The notes under the pieces are model-generated. The model was not told the origin of the DNA, did not search any database, and worked only from the letters and a program-made list of their open reading frames with translations. A program made the translations under genes and the position numbers. From Ectothiorhodospiraceae bacterium (GTDB lineage Bacteria; Pseudomonadota; Gammaproteobacteria; HK1), in assembly GCA_024234875.1 (NCBI GenBank), contig JACKNM010000022.1:12143-76142 (forward strand): DNA of 64,000 nucleotides, read 5' to 3'. This document shows positions 36,294-44,943 of the stretch, piece after piece (within the stretch, counting starts at the first letter, position 1; every line of letters begins with the position of its first letter).

Positions 36294-38309
36294 GTGGAAG
36301 TCTGCCTGGTGTCGATGCCCTTCGTCGATCTCCATCGACCGTCGATCGCCCTCGGCCTGCTGAAGGCCTCGCTCGTCGCGCGGGGGATCGCGGTCGAGGT
36401 CCGTTATCCCGCGTTCGACTTCGCCGCCGCGGTGGGGATGGTGCCGTACCACCGTGTGATGGGGCTGCCGGTCGAGACGCTGGTCGGTGAATGGGTGTTC
36501 GCGCGCGCGGCCGACCCGCGCGCACCGATGCAGGCGAACGACTATGTCGAGCGACTCCTTCGCTACCTCGCGGCGTCGGAGCCGTCGGCCGGCGCCGACC
36601 TGACGGCGACGCAGTGGTCGGCGATGCTCGCGGCGCTGCGCGAGTCGGCGAGTCGATTCGTCGACGGGCTGGCCGACGCGATCGTCGCTGCCGCCCCGCG
36701 AATCGTCGGTTGCACCTCGATGTTCCACCAGCACTGCGCGTCGATCGCCTTGCTGCGCGCGGTCAGGGAGCGCGACCCGTCGATCGTCACCGTGCTCGGC
36801 GGGGCGAACTGCGAGGGGCCGATGGCCGCGGCCACCGCTCGCATCGCGCCCTCGGTCGACCTCGTGGTCTCCGGCGAGGCGGACCTGCTGATCGGCGATC
36901 TCTGCGAGGCGGTGCTGCGCGCCCCGGCCGGCGCCCGCCCCTGGCGTCATCCGGCCGTCGTCGCGCGGGCAGCGCGCGCCGTCACCCTCGGCGTCGAGCC
37001 GACGGCGCGCATGCCGCTCCCGGTCGGGCGTGCCCAGGTCGAGGATCTCGCGGCGGTTCGCGTTCCCGACTACGACGAGTACTTCGCCGCGCTCGGCGCC
37101 TTCACCCATGCTGGCGCGGTGACGCCGGCGCTCGCGGTCGAGACCTCGCGCGGCTGCTTCTGGGGCGAGAAGAGCCACTGCACCTTCTGCGGCCTGAACG
37201 GCGCCGGGATGCACTTTCGCTCCAAGGCGCCCGAGCGCGTGGTCGAGGAGCTCGCCACCCTCTCGGCTCGGCATCACACCACGCGGTTCCAGGTCGTCGA
37301 CAACATCCTCGACATGGGGTACCTGGACTCGGTGATGCCGACCCTGGCCGAGCTGGGGGCGCCGTACGAGCTCTTCTACGAGGTGCTGCCGAATCTGCGC
37401 CGCGAGCAGGTCACGGCGTTGGCCGATGCCGGCGTGCGCTGCATCCAGCCGGGCATCGAGAGCCTCCACGACGCGGCGCTGCGCGCGCTCGGCAAGGCCA
37501 ACTCGGTGACCACCAACGTGCAGCTCCTGCGCTGGTGCCGCGAGCTCGGCATCAGTGTCACCTGGAGCGTGCTTCACGGGATCCCCGGGGAAGCGGACAC
37601 CTGGTATCGGCAGATGGCCGAGCTGGTACCGCTCCTCGAGCACCTGCAGCCGCCCGGCGGATGCGTCGGCATCCGCTTCGATCGCTTCAGCCCGTATCAC
37701 CAGAGCCCGGAGCGCTTCGGATTGCGACTGCGCCCCGGTCGGTTCTATGCCGACGTGTTCGCGCAGCCCGAGGCTGTCCTCCGCGACCTCGCCTACTACT
37801 TCGAGACGGATGTGGACCCTCACGCGCCGGCGCCACGGTCCGGGCTCGACGCGCTGCGCGAGGCGGTCGCGCACTGGCGCGCACGCTGGCTCGACCCGCG
37901 GCACGCCTTCGCGGGCTTTCCGGTCCGACCACAGCTCGATCTCGGCGACGACGGTGACGGTATCGACGTGCGCGACACGCGTGGTGTCGCCTGGCGCGAG
38001 CGTTACCGCGTCGACGGGCTCGGCGCGGAGGTGCTGCGAGCCTGCGACCGCGCCCGCGGGCCGGTCGCGCTCGCCGAGACGATCGCGCGCCGACTGGGCA
38101 CGGCGGTGACGGTCGGCGAGCTCGAGCCGGTCGTCGCGGCGTTGACGGCCCGGCGGCTGATCGTGGAGTCCGCCGGGCGTCTACTCACCCTCGGCGTGTG
38201 GGCTCCCCGCCGCGCGATGCCCGGCACCTGGGCCGGTGGCTGGACCGATCCGAGCGGTGGCTCGGCGCGGAACCATACCGGGGTCGCCCCGGGCTGCGGC
38301 GCAGCTTGA
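36294..38309 (+). CDS. B12-type radical SAM RiPP maturase (PoyB/PoyC class)
   Basis: A 671-residue protein from GTG 36294 (GGAG upstream). Residues ~1-230 form a B12-binding-type domain ('IVTVLGGANCEGPMA', 'VDLVVSGEADLLIGDL'). The radical SAM domain begins at ~280, and its cluster cysteines C288, C296 and C299 lie in 'SRGCFWGEKSHCTFCGLNG', a C-x7-C-x2-C spacing instead of the usual C-x3-C-x2-C. This motif marks 'RiPP maturation radical SAM protein 1', the class containing the polytheonamide C-methyltransferases. C-methylation of unactivated carbons (for example Val) in the core peptide is the expected reaction. The winged-helix-like tail (~560-640) may hold the leader. Confidence 0.87.
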   Translation: MEVCLVSMPFVDLHRPSIALGLLKASLVARGIAVEVRYPAFDFAAAVGMVPYHRVMGLPVETLVGEWVFARAADPRAPMQANDYVERLLRYLAASEPSAGADLTATQWSAMLAALRESASRFVDGLADAIVAAAPRIVGCTSMFHQHCASIALLRAVRERDPSIVTVLGGANCEGPMAAATARIAPSVDLVVSGEADLLIGDLCEAVLRAPAGARPWRHPAVVARAARAVTLGVEPTARMPLPVGRAQVEDLAAVRVPDYDEYFAALGAFTHAGAVTPALAVETSRGCFWGEKSHCTFCGLNGAGMHFRSKAPERVVEELATLSARHHTTRFQVVDNILDMGYLDSVMPTLAELGAPYELFYEVLPNLRREQVTALADAGVRCIQPGIESLHDAALRALGKANSVTTNVQLLRWCRELGISVTWSVLHGIPGEADTWYRQMAELVPLLEHLQPPGGCVGIRFDRFSPYHQSPERFGLRLRPGRFYADVFAQPEAVLRDLAYYFETDVDPHAPAPRSGLDALREAVAHWRARWLDPRHAFAGFPVRPQLDLGDDGDGIDVRDTRGVAWRERYRVDGLGAEVLRACDRARGPVALAETIARRLGTAVTVGELEPVVAALTARRLIVESAGRLLTLGVWAPRRAMPGTWAGGWTDPSGGSARNHTGVAPGCGAA

Positions 38310-38335
38310 CACAATTCGGACACGCGGCGTCTACT
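38306..38335 (+). promoter_or_regulatory. Sigma-70-type promoter of the precursor gene
   Basis: A perfect TTGACA -35 (38306-38311), an 18-base spacer and TCTACT -10 (38330-38335). It overlaps the stop codon of the radical SAM gene and lies about 200 bases before the precursor start, giving a long leader RNA. It is the best -35 seen in the locus. Confidence 0.55.
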
Positions 38336-38538
38336 CCCTGCGCCAGGGACGGGCCGCCTCGGACGTGCGCCGAGGCTCGTCTGACCGATGGAAGGTCGCG
38401 CGGGGCGGCTGGGCCGCGGGTTATCGAGGGTGCCGAGACGGCCCGGGCGACCAGCTCGGCGTCTTCGGTGACGGCATTCGGTCGCGGCCCCGGCGAGCGT
38501 CTCCCGGTGCCTCGGCCATCAGCTGAGGAGTAGACCTC

Positions 38539-39147
38539 ATGGCGACGGTCGAACAGGTACTGCAGGAGATCTGGAACGACGACTCGGTGCGGCAGAAGCT
38601 TCTGCGCGACCCGGCCGGCTTTCTTCGCGCCCAGGGGCTCGACGTTCCCGCCGGGCACGTCATCAAGGTCCACGAGGACTCACTGTCGGTAAAGAACTTC
38701 GTCCTTCCGGACAAGACGGTCGGCGAGATCCCCGACACCGGTGACCCCGTGGTGCGCGTGATGAAGCGTGCCATGGAGGACGACGTCTTCAAGAAGAAGC
38801 TCCTGACCGACCCCGCCGCCGCCGCGAGTGCGATGGGGGTGGACGTACCCGACGGGGTCACGCTCAAGGTGTGGGAGAACACCGCCAACACCGAGCACCT
38901 CATCCTGCCGATGAACCCCGAGGACGCGGAGCTGAGCGACGCGGATCTCGAGGCGGTGGCTGGTGGCCTGAGCAAGGGCAATCAGGTGAACGTCGCCTGC
39001 GGCGGCGGCGCGGTGGCGAGTGGCGTGATGGCCGCGACCTTCGCGTTCTCGGCCGTGACCTCCGCCATCACCGGTGTCGGCTCCGCCGTGATCGGTGGGG
39101 TGTCGGTCGGCGGCCAGGTGGCCTACTCCGAGTCGAAGGGCAAGTAG
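38539..39147 (+). CDS. NHLP-type RiPP precursor with duplicated leader
   Basis: A 202-residue precursor. Residues 1-60 and 70-130 are two copies of the nitrile hydratase alpha-like leader unit: 'DDSVRQKLLRDPAGFLRAQGLDVPAGHVIKVHED' and 'DDVFKKKLLTDPAAAASAMGVDVPDGVTLKVWEN', each followed by a LxLP-type strand. The second copy ends in 'LSDADLEAVAGG', the Gly-Gly cut site at 142/143 for the C39 protease of the NHLM exporter. The remaining 59 residues form the core, rich in Gly, Ala, Val, Ser and Thr, with one Cys (core position 11), ten Val, eight Ser and three Thr. GAGGAG precedes the ATG. This is a precursor peptide, not an enzyme. Confidence 0.93.
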   Translation: MATVEQVLQEIWNDDSVRQKLLRDPAGFLRAQGLDVPAGHVIKVHEDSLSVKNFVLPDKTVGEIPDTGDPVVRVMKRAMEDDVFKKKLLTDPAAAASAMGVDVPDGVTLKVWENTANTEHLILPMNPEDAELSDADLEAVAGGLSKGNQVNVACGGGAVASGVMAATFAFSAVTSAITGVGSAVIGGVSVGGQVAYSESKGK

Positions 39148-39187
39148 CCCGCGCGCACCCGCGCCGACCCATCGGCGAGGGATGGGA

Positions 39188-39214
39188 GGGTCGCCCGCCC
39201 CGGGCGGGTGACCC
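39188..39214 (+). terminator. Hairpin between precursor and lanM (attenuator or RNA stabiliser)
   Basis: GGGTCGCCCGCC and GGCGGGTGACCC pair over 12 bases (one G-U) around a 3-base loop, 40 bases after the precursor stop. No T run follows, so partial termination or 3'-end protection of the precursor message is more likely than full stop. Such structures let RiPP precursors outnumber their enzymes. Confidence 0.55.
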
Positions 39215-39270
39215 GATGCGAGTGGGTCAACCCTTGCCGCAGCCCGATGCGCGCTCGGATACGTCGGCAC

Positions 39271-42200
39271 ATGAGCACCGCACCCTCCGGCCCGTCCTCG
39301 GATGCAGTCGCCGCCCGCGACGACGCGTGGCTGGCGGCACTCGTCGCCCGAGCGCTCGCGCCCTCCGAATGTGTCGCCAGCTCGGCGTCCACCGCGCCCG
39401 GGCCTGAAGCGCGCCGACTGGCCGAGCGCTGGCGCACATTGCTCGAGCGGCGGCACGGGGGGCCGGCGGCGGCCGAGCGTCGTCTGTCCGAGCTCGGCGT
39501 CGACCTGGTCGGCCTGGCGCGCCGTCTCGAGCGCGATCGGCCGACGCCCGAGGCGCGGTCCGCGCCCTGGGTCCGGATGCTCGACGCCGCGTTCGGCGCC
39601 GTCTCGTGCACGGCCGAAACCGCCTCGGCGCCGCGCGAGTGGCGGCAGCGGGTATGTCGCGAGGCCAGCGCGCCCGACACCACCGCGCCGCGATTCCCCG
39701 CCCTCGTCGAGCCGTTCGTCGACTGGGTGCTCGCGGAGGTCACGACCCGCGCGCCGCGCGCCGGGGAGCTCGTCACCCATGCCGTCTGGACCCGGATCGC
39801 GGCGGATCTCGTCGCGCGTCTGAGCGCACTGGCTGCGCGCACCGTGGTCCACGAGATGAAGCGCTGGTGCGCGGCGCACCCCGCGGCGGGCGCCAGCGGA
39901 GCCGAGCGCTATCGCGCCCACGTCGACCATCGACTGGCCGAGCCCGGCGCGCGCGCCGAGCTGCTCGCCCGCTACCCGGTGCTCGCCCGGCAGATGGCGG
40001 AGACCGCGGTGCAGGCCACCGACGCCGTGACCGAGCTCCTCGAGCGCCTGGACGGCGATCGCTCGGCCATCGCCCGCGTCCTCGGCGACGGCTGTGCGCC
40101 CGGGCGCGCGTGCGAGCTCGCCGGCGGTCTCTCCGACCCCCACGACGGTGGTCGCACGGTCTGGCGGGTCACCTTCGAGTCGGGCCTCCGCGTGGTCTAC
40201 AAGCCGCGCAGTCTCGAGGTCGACGTCGCCTATCTCGCGTTGGTGGCGTGGATCGCGGCGCGCGGCGGCCCCCGCTTGCGCGCCGCCCGAGTGCTCGCCG
40301 GCGACGGCTACGGGTGGGCCGAGCACGTCGACCTCGGCGAGTGCCGCGACGACGCCGCGGTCGCGCGCTACTTCGAGCGCCAGGGGGCCCACGCGGCGCT
40401 GTTCCACGTGCTCTGCGCGAGCGACATGCATTGGGACAACTTCATTCCGGCCGGCGAGCACCCGGTGCCGATCGATCTCGAGTGCGTGCTGGTGCCGACC
40501 CAGCACGTGGCGCCGGCGTCCACCCGCGACCTGCCGCGGTACCTGCAACCGATGCAGGGCAGCGTCGTGTCCACCGCGATGGCCTCGATCTGGAAGCGTG
40601 GCGACTACGACCAGCCGCTGTTCACGGCCTCGGGAATCGCCGGCGTGGGGGATCGGGCCTGGCCGATTCGCGAGGGGCGCTGGGAGGCGCTCGGGACCGA
40701 CCGGATGCGGCTTCGCTTCGACCTGGTGACCCATCGCGGCGACGGCTGCCTGCCGCGGCTCGACGGCCGGCCGGTGGGCGCCGAGGCGCATCGCGGCGCG
40801 GTGCTCGCGGGGTTCGCGACGATGGCGTCGTTCCTCGCCGCGCACCGCACCGCGCTCGACGCCGCCGACGGGCCCCTCGCCGCGTTCGCCCGCGTCCCGG
40901 CGCGGCTGGTGGTGCGTGACACCAAGGAGTACGCGGATCTCCTGTTCTGGGGCTCCGCGCCCGATCAGCTGACCTCGGGTGCCGCGTACGACGTGGCGTT
41001 GGATCTGCTCTACGGCGCGGTGCCGACCCTCGCGCTCGATGGAAGACCGAGTCCGGCGGTGGTCGCGGCGGAGAAGCGCGCGCTGTGGCGCGGCGACATT
41101 CCGCGTTTCGGGGTGCCGGCCGACCGCAACGCGCTGGTGCTCGAGGACGGCACCGAGGTCGGACCGCTGGCCGCGGCGTCGGCGTTCGAGCAGATGCGTG
41201 AGCGGCTGAGCCGCCTCGACGATGCGGAGATCGCGTGGCAGGGCGAGATCCTGCGCTGCGCGCTCGCGATGTCCGCCGAGCCCCCGGTGGAGATCGACCT
41301 CGCTCCGGGCCGGGAGCACACCGCGCGCCACGCCGCCGCGGGCATCGGCGCGGCGTTGCGGCGCCTCGCCGCGCGCACCCCCGACGGCGCCACCTGGCCG
41401 GGCCTCTACCACCTCGGCACCGGCTCGCGCATGGTGCAGCTCTTCTTGCCCTATCCGTGGAGCACGCTCGGCGCCGCCGGCACGGCCGTGTTCCTGGGCC
41501 GCCTCGCGCGGGCCGAGGGGGATGCCGCGGCGGCGGAGCTCGCCCGCGAGGCGATGCGGTTCGCGGTCGCGGTGAGTCGGGCCAGTCAGTCGAGCCGCGA
41601 GGGGCCGCGCCTGGTCGCCGGCGGTTTCAACGGTCTCGGTCTGGTGCTCTACGCGCTCTCGGACCTCGCGCGCAGCCTCGCCGACCCGAGCCTGGCCGAC
41701 GCCGCGCTCGAGGTCGCGCTGTCGAACGCGCTCCCGCGATGGACCCTGGTCGACAACCCGGACGTCCTGACCGGGGCCGGCGGCACGCTGCTCGCGCTGG
41801 CCCACCTGCATCGGGCACGCCCCGACCCACGGCTGGTCGAGCGCGCGGTGGCGCTCGGCGAGGGCATCGAGCGGCACGCGGTCGCGGTGGACGGCCATCG
41901 CGCCTGGCTGCGCCCGGGCTGCTCCCGCCCGCTGCTCGGGATGGGCCACGGGGCGGCTGGAATCGCGCTCGCGCTGTCGCGGCTGTCGGTGATGACCGGG
42001 GACGAGCGATGGCTGGAGTCGGCGCGCCGCGGTCTCGCCTTCGAGCACGCCGGCTACCTCCCCGACCCCGGCGACTGGCCGGACCGCCAGCACGACGGTC
42101 CCGGGTCCCACTTCATGACCGGCTGGTGCTCGGGCGCCGCGGGCATCGGCCTCGCGCGGCTCGCGACGCTGCCGATCCTCGACGAGCCGATGGTCCGGCT

Positions 42201-42519
42201 CGACATCGAGCGCGCGATCGATGCCGCGCGGCGCCATGTCGGCGCCGATCTGCACAACCTGTGCTGTGGCGAGTCCGGCCGCATCGCGTTCTTGCTGCGC
42301 GCGGCGCACGACCTCGACCGGCCGGCGCTCGCGGTGACCGCGGGGGAGGCGGTGGACGCGATGCTGGCGCACGCGCGCGCCACCGGCTGCTGGCGGTTGC
42401 AGCACTTCTCCGAGCGCAACATCGTGCCCGGTCTCGGTGACGGGATCGCCGGTGTCGGGCTCGCGCTGCTCGGCGCGGCCGGCTGCACGGACGCGGCATC
42501 CGTGCTCACGTTCGAATGA
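39271..42519 (+). CDS. Class II lanthionine synthetase (LanM)
   Basis: A 1082-residue bifunctional LanM. The dehydratase half (~90-630) has the kinase-like motifs Lys311 ('VYKPRSLEVD') and His387-Asp-Asn ('HWDNFIP...PIDLECVLVP'), used to phosphorylate and eliminate Ser/Thr. The cyclase half (~720-1082) has zinc ligands Cys953 ('GWCSGAAGIGL') and Cys998-Cys999 ('LCCGESGRI'). The third ligand is Cys where most LanC domains have His, as in the highly tolerant ProcM type. The start at 39271 is preferred because an earlier GTG (39208) lies in the intergenic hairpin. The last base pairs overlap the next gene (ATGA). It acts on the precursor just upstream. Confidence 0.93.
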   Translation: MSTAPSGPSSDAVAARDDAWLAALVARALAPSECVASSASTAPGPEARRLAERWRTLLERRHGGPAAAERRLSELGVDLVGLARRLERDRPTPEARSAPWVRMLDAAFGAVSCTAETASAPREWRQRVCREASAPDTTAPRFPALVEPFVDWVLAEVTTRAPRAGELVTHAVWTRIAADLVARLSALAARTVVHEMKRWCAAHPAAGASGAERYRAHVDHRLAEPGARAELLARYPVLARQMAETAVQATDAVTELLERLDGDRSAIARVLGDGCAPGRACELAGGLSDPHDGGRTVWRVTFESGLRVVYKPRSLEVDVAYLALVAWIAARGGPRLRAARVLAGDGYGWAEHVDLGECRDDAAVARYFERQGAHAALFHVLCASDMHWDNFIPAGEHPVPIDLECVLVPTQHVAPASTRDLPRYLQPMQGSVVSTAMASIWKRGDYDQPLFTASGIAGVGDRAWPIREGRWEALGTDRMRLRFDLVTHRGDGCLPRLDGRPVGAEAHRGAVLAGFATMASFLAAHRTALDAADGPLAAFARVPARLVVRDTKEYADLLFWGSAPDQLTSGAAYDVALDLLYGAVPTLALDGRPSPAVVAAEKRALWRGDIPRFGVPADRNALVLEDGTEVGPLAAASAFEQMRERLSRLDDAEIAWQGEILRCALAMSAEPPVEIDLAPGREHTARHAAAGIGAALRRLAARTPDGATWPGLYHLGTGSRMVQLFLPYPWSTLGAAGTAVFLGRLARAEGDAAAAELAREAMRFAVAVSRASQSSREGPRLVAGGFNGLGLVLYALSDLARSLADPSLADAALEVALSNALPRWTLVDNPDVLTGAGGTLLALAHLHRARPDPRLVERAVALGEGIERHAVAVDGHRAWLRPGCSRPLLGMGHGAAGIALALSRLSVMTGDERWLESARRGLAFEHAGYLPDPGDWPDRQHDGPGSHFMTGWCSGAAGIGLARLATLPILDEPMVRLDIERAIDAARRHVGADLHNLCCGESGRIAFLLRAAHDLDRPALAVTAGEAVDAMLAHARATGCWRLQHFSERNIVPGLGDGIAGVGLALLGAAGCTDAASVLTFE

Positions 42520-43226
42520 CCGTGGTCGGGACGATCGAGCGGCACGCCGTGCTCACCGCGGACGAGTGCGCCGCGGTCGGGCGCCTCGTTCGCGATGCGC
42601 GCAAGCGCTGGATCCTGCGCAGCGCCGAGTGGCCCTTCTACACCCTCGGGGCGGCGAGCTACATCGACGCGCGTGCCGGGGAGCGTCCCTATCGCGCCCT
42701 CGCCAGGCTGCACAATCCGTGGCTGCGCCAGGCGTTCGGCTGGCTCTACCGACGCGTCGGCGCGGTGCTCGCGGCGCGACTCGGCGCCCCGGTGCAGGTG
42801 ACCGAGCAGGCCGCGGTCCCGGGTTTCCACGTCTACCAGGCGTGCCCCGCGTTCGAGACGCCGGTCGCCAGCATCCACTGCGACCGCCAGTACGCGCTGA
42901 TCGGCTGGGACGACGGCCCTGCCCCGGACCTCGCGCACCCGTTGTCGTTCACCCTGCCGGTGTCGGTCCCACGCTCCGGCGCCGGCCTCGATGTCTGGGA
43001 TCTCCCCCTCGCCGCGGTCGAGGGCCTCGGCCACGAGGCGTTCTCGCGACTGGTCGGGGAGCGCCGGCCGGCTCGCCATGCCTACGCCCTCGGTGAGCTG
43101 GTGGTGCACGACGGCCATCTGGTGCACCGGGCCGCGCCGAGCACGGACCTCCAGCCGGACGACGAGCGCGTGACCCTCCAGGGGCACGGCCTGCGGCGCG
43201 GCACGACCTGGGAGATCTACTGGTGA
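42516..43226 (+). CDS. Putative Fe(II)/2-oxoglutarate oxygenase, copy 1
   Basis: A 236-residue protein with the facial-triad pattern His121-x-Asp123 ('VASIHCDRQYAL'), a distal His204 ('VVHDGHLVHRAAP') and Arg218 ('DDERVTLQGHG'), spaced as in 2-oxoglutarate-dependent hydroxylases. The pair 'FYTLGAASYID' and 'LRQAFGWLYRRVGAVL' recurs in the gene at 44143, so the two are paralogues of one otherwise unnamed family. Coupled to LanM and to the GNAT by ATGA/GTGA. Likely hydroxylates a side chain of the peptide; the target is unknown. Confidence 0.68.
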   Translation: MTVVGTIERHAVLTADECAAVGRLVRDARKRWILRSAEWPFYTLGAASYIDARAGERPYRALARLHNPWLRQAFGWLYRRVGAVLAARLGAPVQVTEQAAVPGFHVYQACPAFETPVASIHCDRQYALIGWDDGPAPDLAHPLSFTLPVSVPRSGAGLDVWDLPLAAVEGLGHEAFSRLVGERRPARHAYALGELVVHDGHLVHRAAPSTDLQPDDERVTLQGHGLRRGTTWEIYW

Positions 43227-44146
43227 GCCCCACCGCGCCGGAGGTCGAGACGATGGAGATCGCGCTCCTGAACGTGTTCTCGGTGGTGCCGTTTCGGCGC
43301 ATGACGTTTCCGTCGTACCAGCGCCTGCTGCAGACGCTGACCAACGTCGGGCCACAGGTCGCCTACGGCGCGCGCGTCGACGGGCGGCCGGTCGGCCTCG
43401 CGCTGGCGGAGCTCGACGCGGCCGACGCGAGCCGGGCGTCCCTGCTCTCGGTCTTCGTCGACCACGCGCATCGCGGGCGCGGAGTGGCGACGGCGCTGGT
43501 GCGCGCGGTGCAGGGCCACCTCGCCGCGCTCGGCCGCGACGAGGTCGAGGCGTCGTTCGTCGGCGGCGGTGAGTCGACCCCGGCGCTGCGCGTGGTGCTC
43601 GCGCGCTGCGGCTGGGGCGAGCCGGTGGCCACCAAGTGGACCGGGCGCGGCCTCGTCGCGGACATGGTCAGAGCGCCGTTCATGCGCCGCTTCCGACTGC
43701 CGACGGAGTTCGACGTGGTGCCGTGGGTGAGCCTCGATGCGGCGCAGCGTGAGCAGGTGGCACGGCTCTGCGACGAGGGTTGGGCGCCGCCGGCGCTGGT
43801 GCCGTTTCGCAGCGAGGCCTGCCTCGACCCGGTGACGAGCCTCGCGCTCCGCCATCGTGGCGAGGTCGTCGGCTGGGGGATCAATCAGATCCTCCGGCCC
43901 GGTGTGCTCACCTATGCCTGCAGCTACGTGCATCCGCGCTGGCTCGGGCGCGGCCACCTCATCGGCGTCTACGTGGAGTCCATTCGACGTCATCACCAGC
44001 TCCTGCCCGAGCACCCGCGCGGAACGCTGGTGGTGCCACACGAGTTCCCGCGGATGGTGGAGTTCGCGCGCCGCCATCTCGGACCGCACCTGCAGTCGAC
44101 GAGCGAGTTCGTCCGCGCGAGCGTGCGGCTGGAGCACGCGGCGTGA
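43223..44146 (+). CDS. GNAT-family acetyltransferase-like protein
   Basis: A 307-residue protein beginning at a GTG that overlaps the previous stop. The first half has a good GNAT core: 'ASLLSVFVDHAHRGRGVATALVRAVQGHLAALG', whose RGRGVA loop binds acyl-CoA pyrophosphate. The second half repeats the layout in weaker form ('WGINQILRPG...YVHPRWLGRGHLIGVYVESIRRH'), suggesting a tandem GNAT with one degenerate domain. It sits between two paralogous oxygenase genes with overlaps on both sides, so it belongs to the RiPP operon. N-acylation of the peptide or self-protection are both possible. Confidence 0.75.
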   Translation: MSPTAPEVETMEIALLNVFSVVPFRRMTFPSYQRLLQTLTNVGPQVAYGARVDGRPVGLALAELDAADASRASLLSVFVDHAHRGRGVATALVRAVQGHLAALGRDEVEASFVGGGESTPALRVVLARCGWGEPVATKWTGRGLVADMVRAPFMRRFRLPTEFDVVPWVSLDAAQREQVARLCDEGWAPPALVPFRSEACLDPVTSLALRHRGEVVGWGINQILRPGVLTYACSYVHPRWLGRGHLIGVYVESIRRHHQLLPEHPRGTLVVPHEFPRMVEFARRHLGPHLQSTSEFVRASVRLEHAA

Positions 44147-44943
44147 GTGCCGCCGCGGGTGCCGCGGTGCTCGCCGGCTGGCGCGTCGACATGCTGGAGA
44201 ACGTGCCCTTGCTCGATGTCGAGCAGTGCGCTCGCGCTCGTGACCAGGTGTGCGCGCTGCGCGAGCACTGGACCCGCCGCCACCCGGATCTGCCGTTCTT
44301 CACCCTCGGGGCGACCAACTACTACGACATCGTCGGTGCGCCGGCCGGGACCTACGAGGCACGGGTCCGCGCGATCAACCCGATCCTCGCGCAGGCCTTC
44401 GGCTGGCTCTACGACGCGCTCGCGCTGGCGCTCGAGTCGCGGCTCGGCCTCCCTGTCCATTACCCCGAGCAGCTCGCGCTACCCGGCTTCCACGTCTTCG
44501 AGGCGCACGAGGCGTTCGCGCGGCCGCGCGCGTTGATGCACCGCGAGTGGTTCGGTCAGCGCGACCAGGCGAGCACCATGTCCAGCCCCATTCACTGTGA
44601 CACCGCGCACCTGGTGGTCGACCGGGATTCGCTCGGGCCGATCAACATCAGCCGTCCGGTCTCGATCACGCTGGCGCTCGATCTCCCGGCCGCCGGCGCC
44701 GGGATGTGGGTGTGGGACCTTCGGTTGCAGCAGACCGCCCATCTTCCCGAGACCATCGTGCGCGGGTTGCTCGCGCGGCGGTCACCGCGTCTACATGCCT
44801 ACGAGCGCGGAGCCTTTGCGCTGCACAGCGGCCTTCTCTACCATCAGGTCGCCGCGATGCCGGCGATGGAGGAGGGCGAGATGCGCCTCACTCTCCAGGG
44901 CCATGGTGCGCCGACCCGGGACGCCCTGCGGGTGTTCTGGTGA
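44143..44943 (+). CDS. Putative Fe(II)/2-oxoglutarate oxygenase, copy 2
   Basis: A 266-residue paralogue of the protein at 42516. It starts at GTG 44143 (GTGA overlap). The triad pattern is His151-x-Asp153 ('SSPIHCDTAHLV'), His234 ('HSGLLYHQVAAM') and Arg248 ('EMRLTLQGHG'). It shares 'FFTLGATNYYDI' and 'LAQAFGWLYDALALALESRLGLP' with copy 1 but has a 20-30 residue longer middle ('PRALMHREWFGQRDQAS') before the HxD motif. Two diverged copies imply two different positions or residue types in the core peptide. Function inferred. Confidence 0.68.
   Translation: MSAAAGAAVLAGWRVDMLENVPLLDVEQCARARDQVCALREHWTRRHPDLPFFTLGATNYYDIVGAPAGTYEARVRAINPILAQAFGWLYDALALALESRLGLPVHYPEQLALPGFHVFEAHEAFARPRALMHREWFGQRDQASTMSSPIHCDTAHLVVDRDSLGPINISRPVSITLALDLPAAGAGMWVWDLRLQQTAHLPETIVRGLLARRSPRLHAYERGAFALHSGLLYHQVAAMPAMEEGEMRLTLQGHGAPTRDALRVFW

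Noticed and set aside
38539..39147. Annotation of the precursor as nitrile hydratase subunit
   Set aside because: Only the leader shares that fold; there is no metal-binding CxxCSC motif, and the Gly-Gly site plus NHLM exporter identify it as a RiPP precursor.
38680..42405. 1241-codon open frame opposite the precursor and lanM genes
   Set aside because: Shadow frame: Arg/Gly/His-rich, no domain, and the plus strand encodes clear NHLP and LanM motifs.
39208..42519. Longer LanM start at GTG 39208
   Set aside because: It would begin inside the intergenic hairpin and add an Arg/Cys-rich stretch unlike LanM N-termini.
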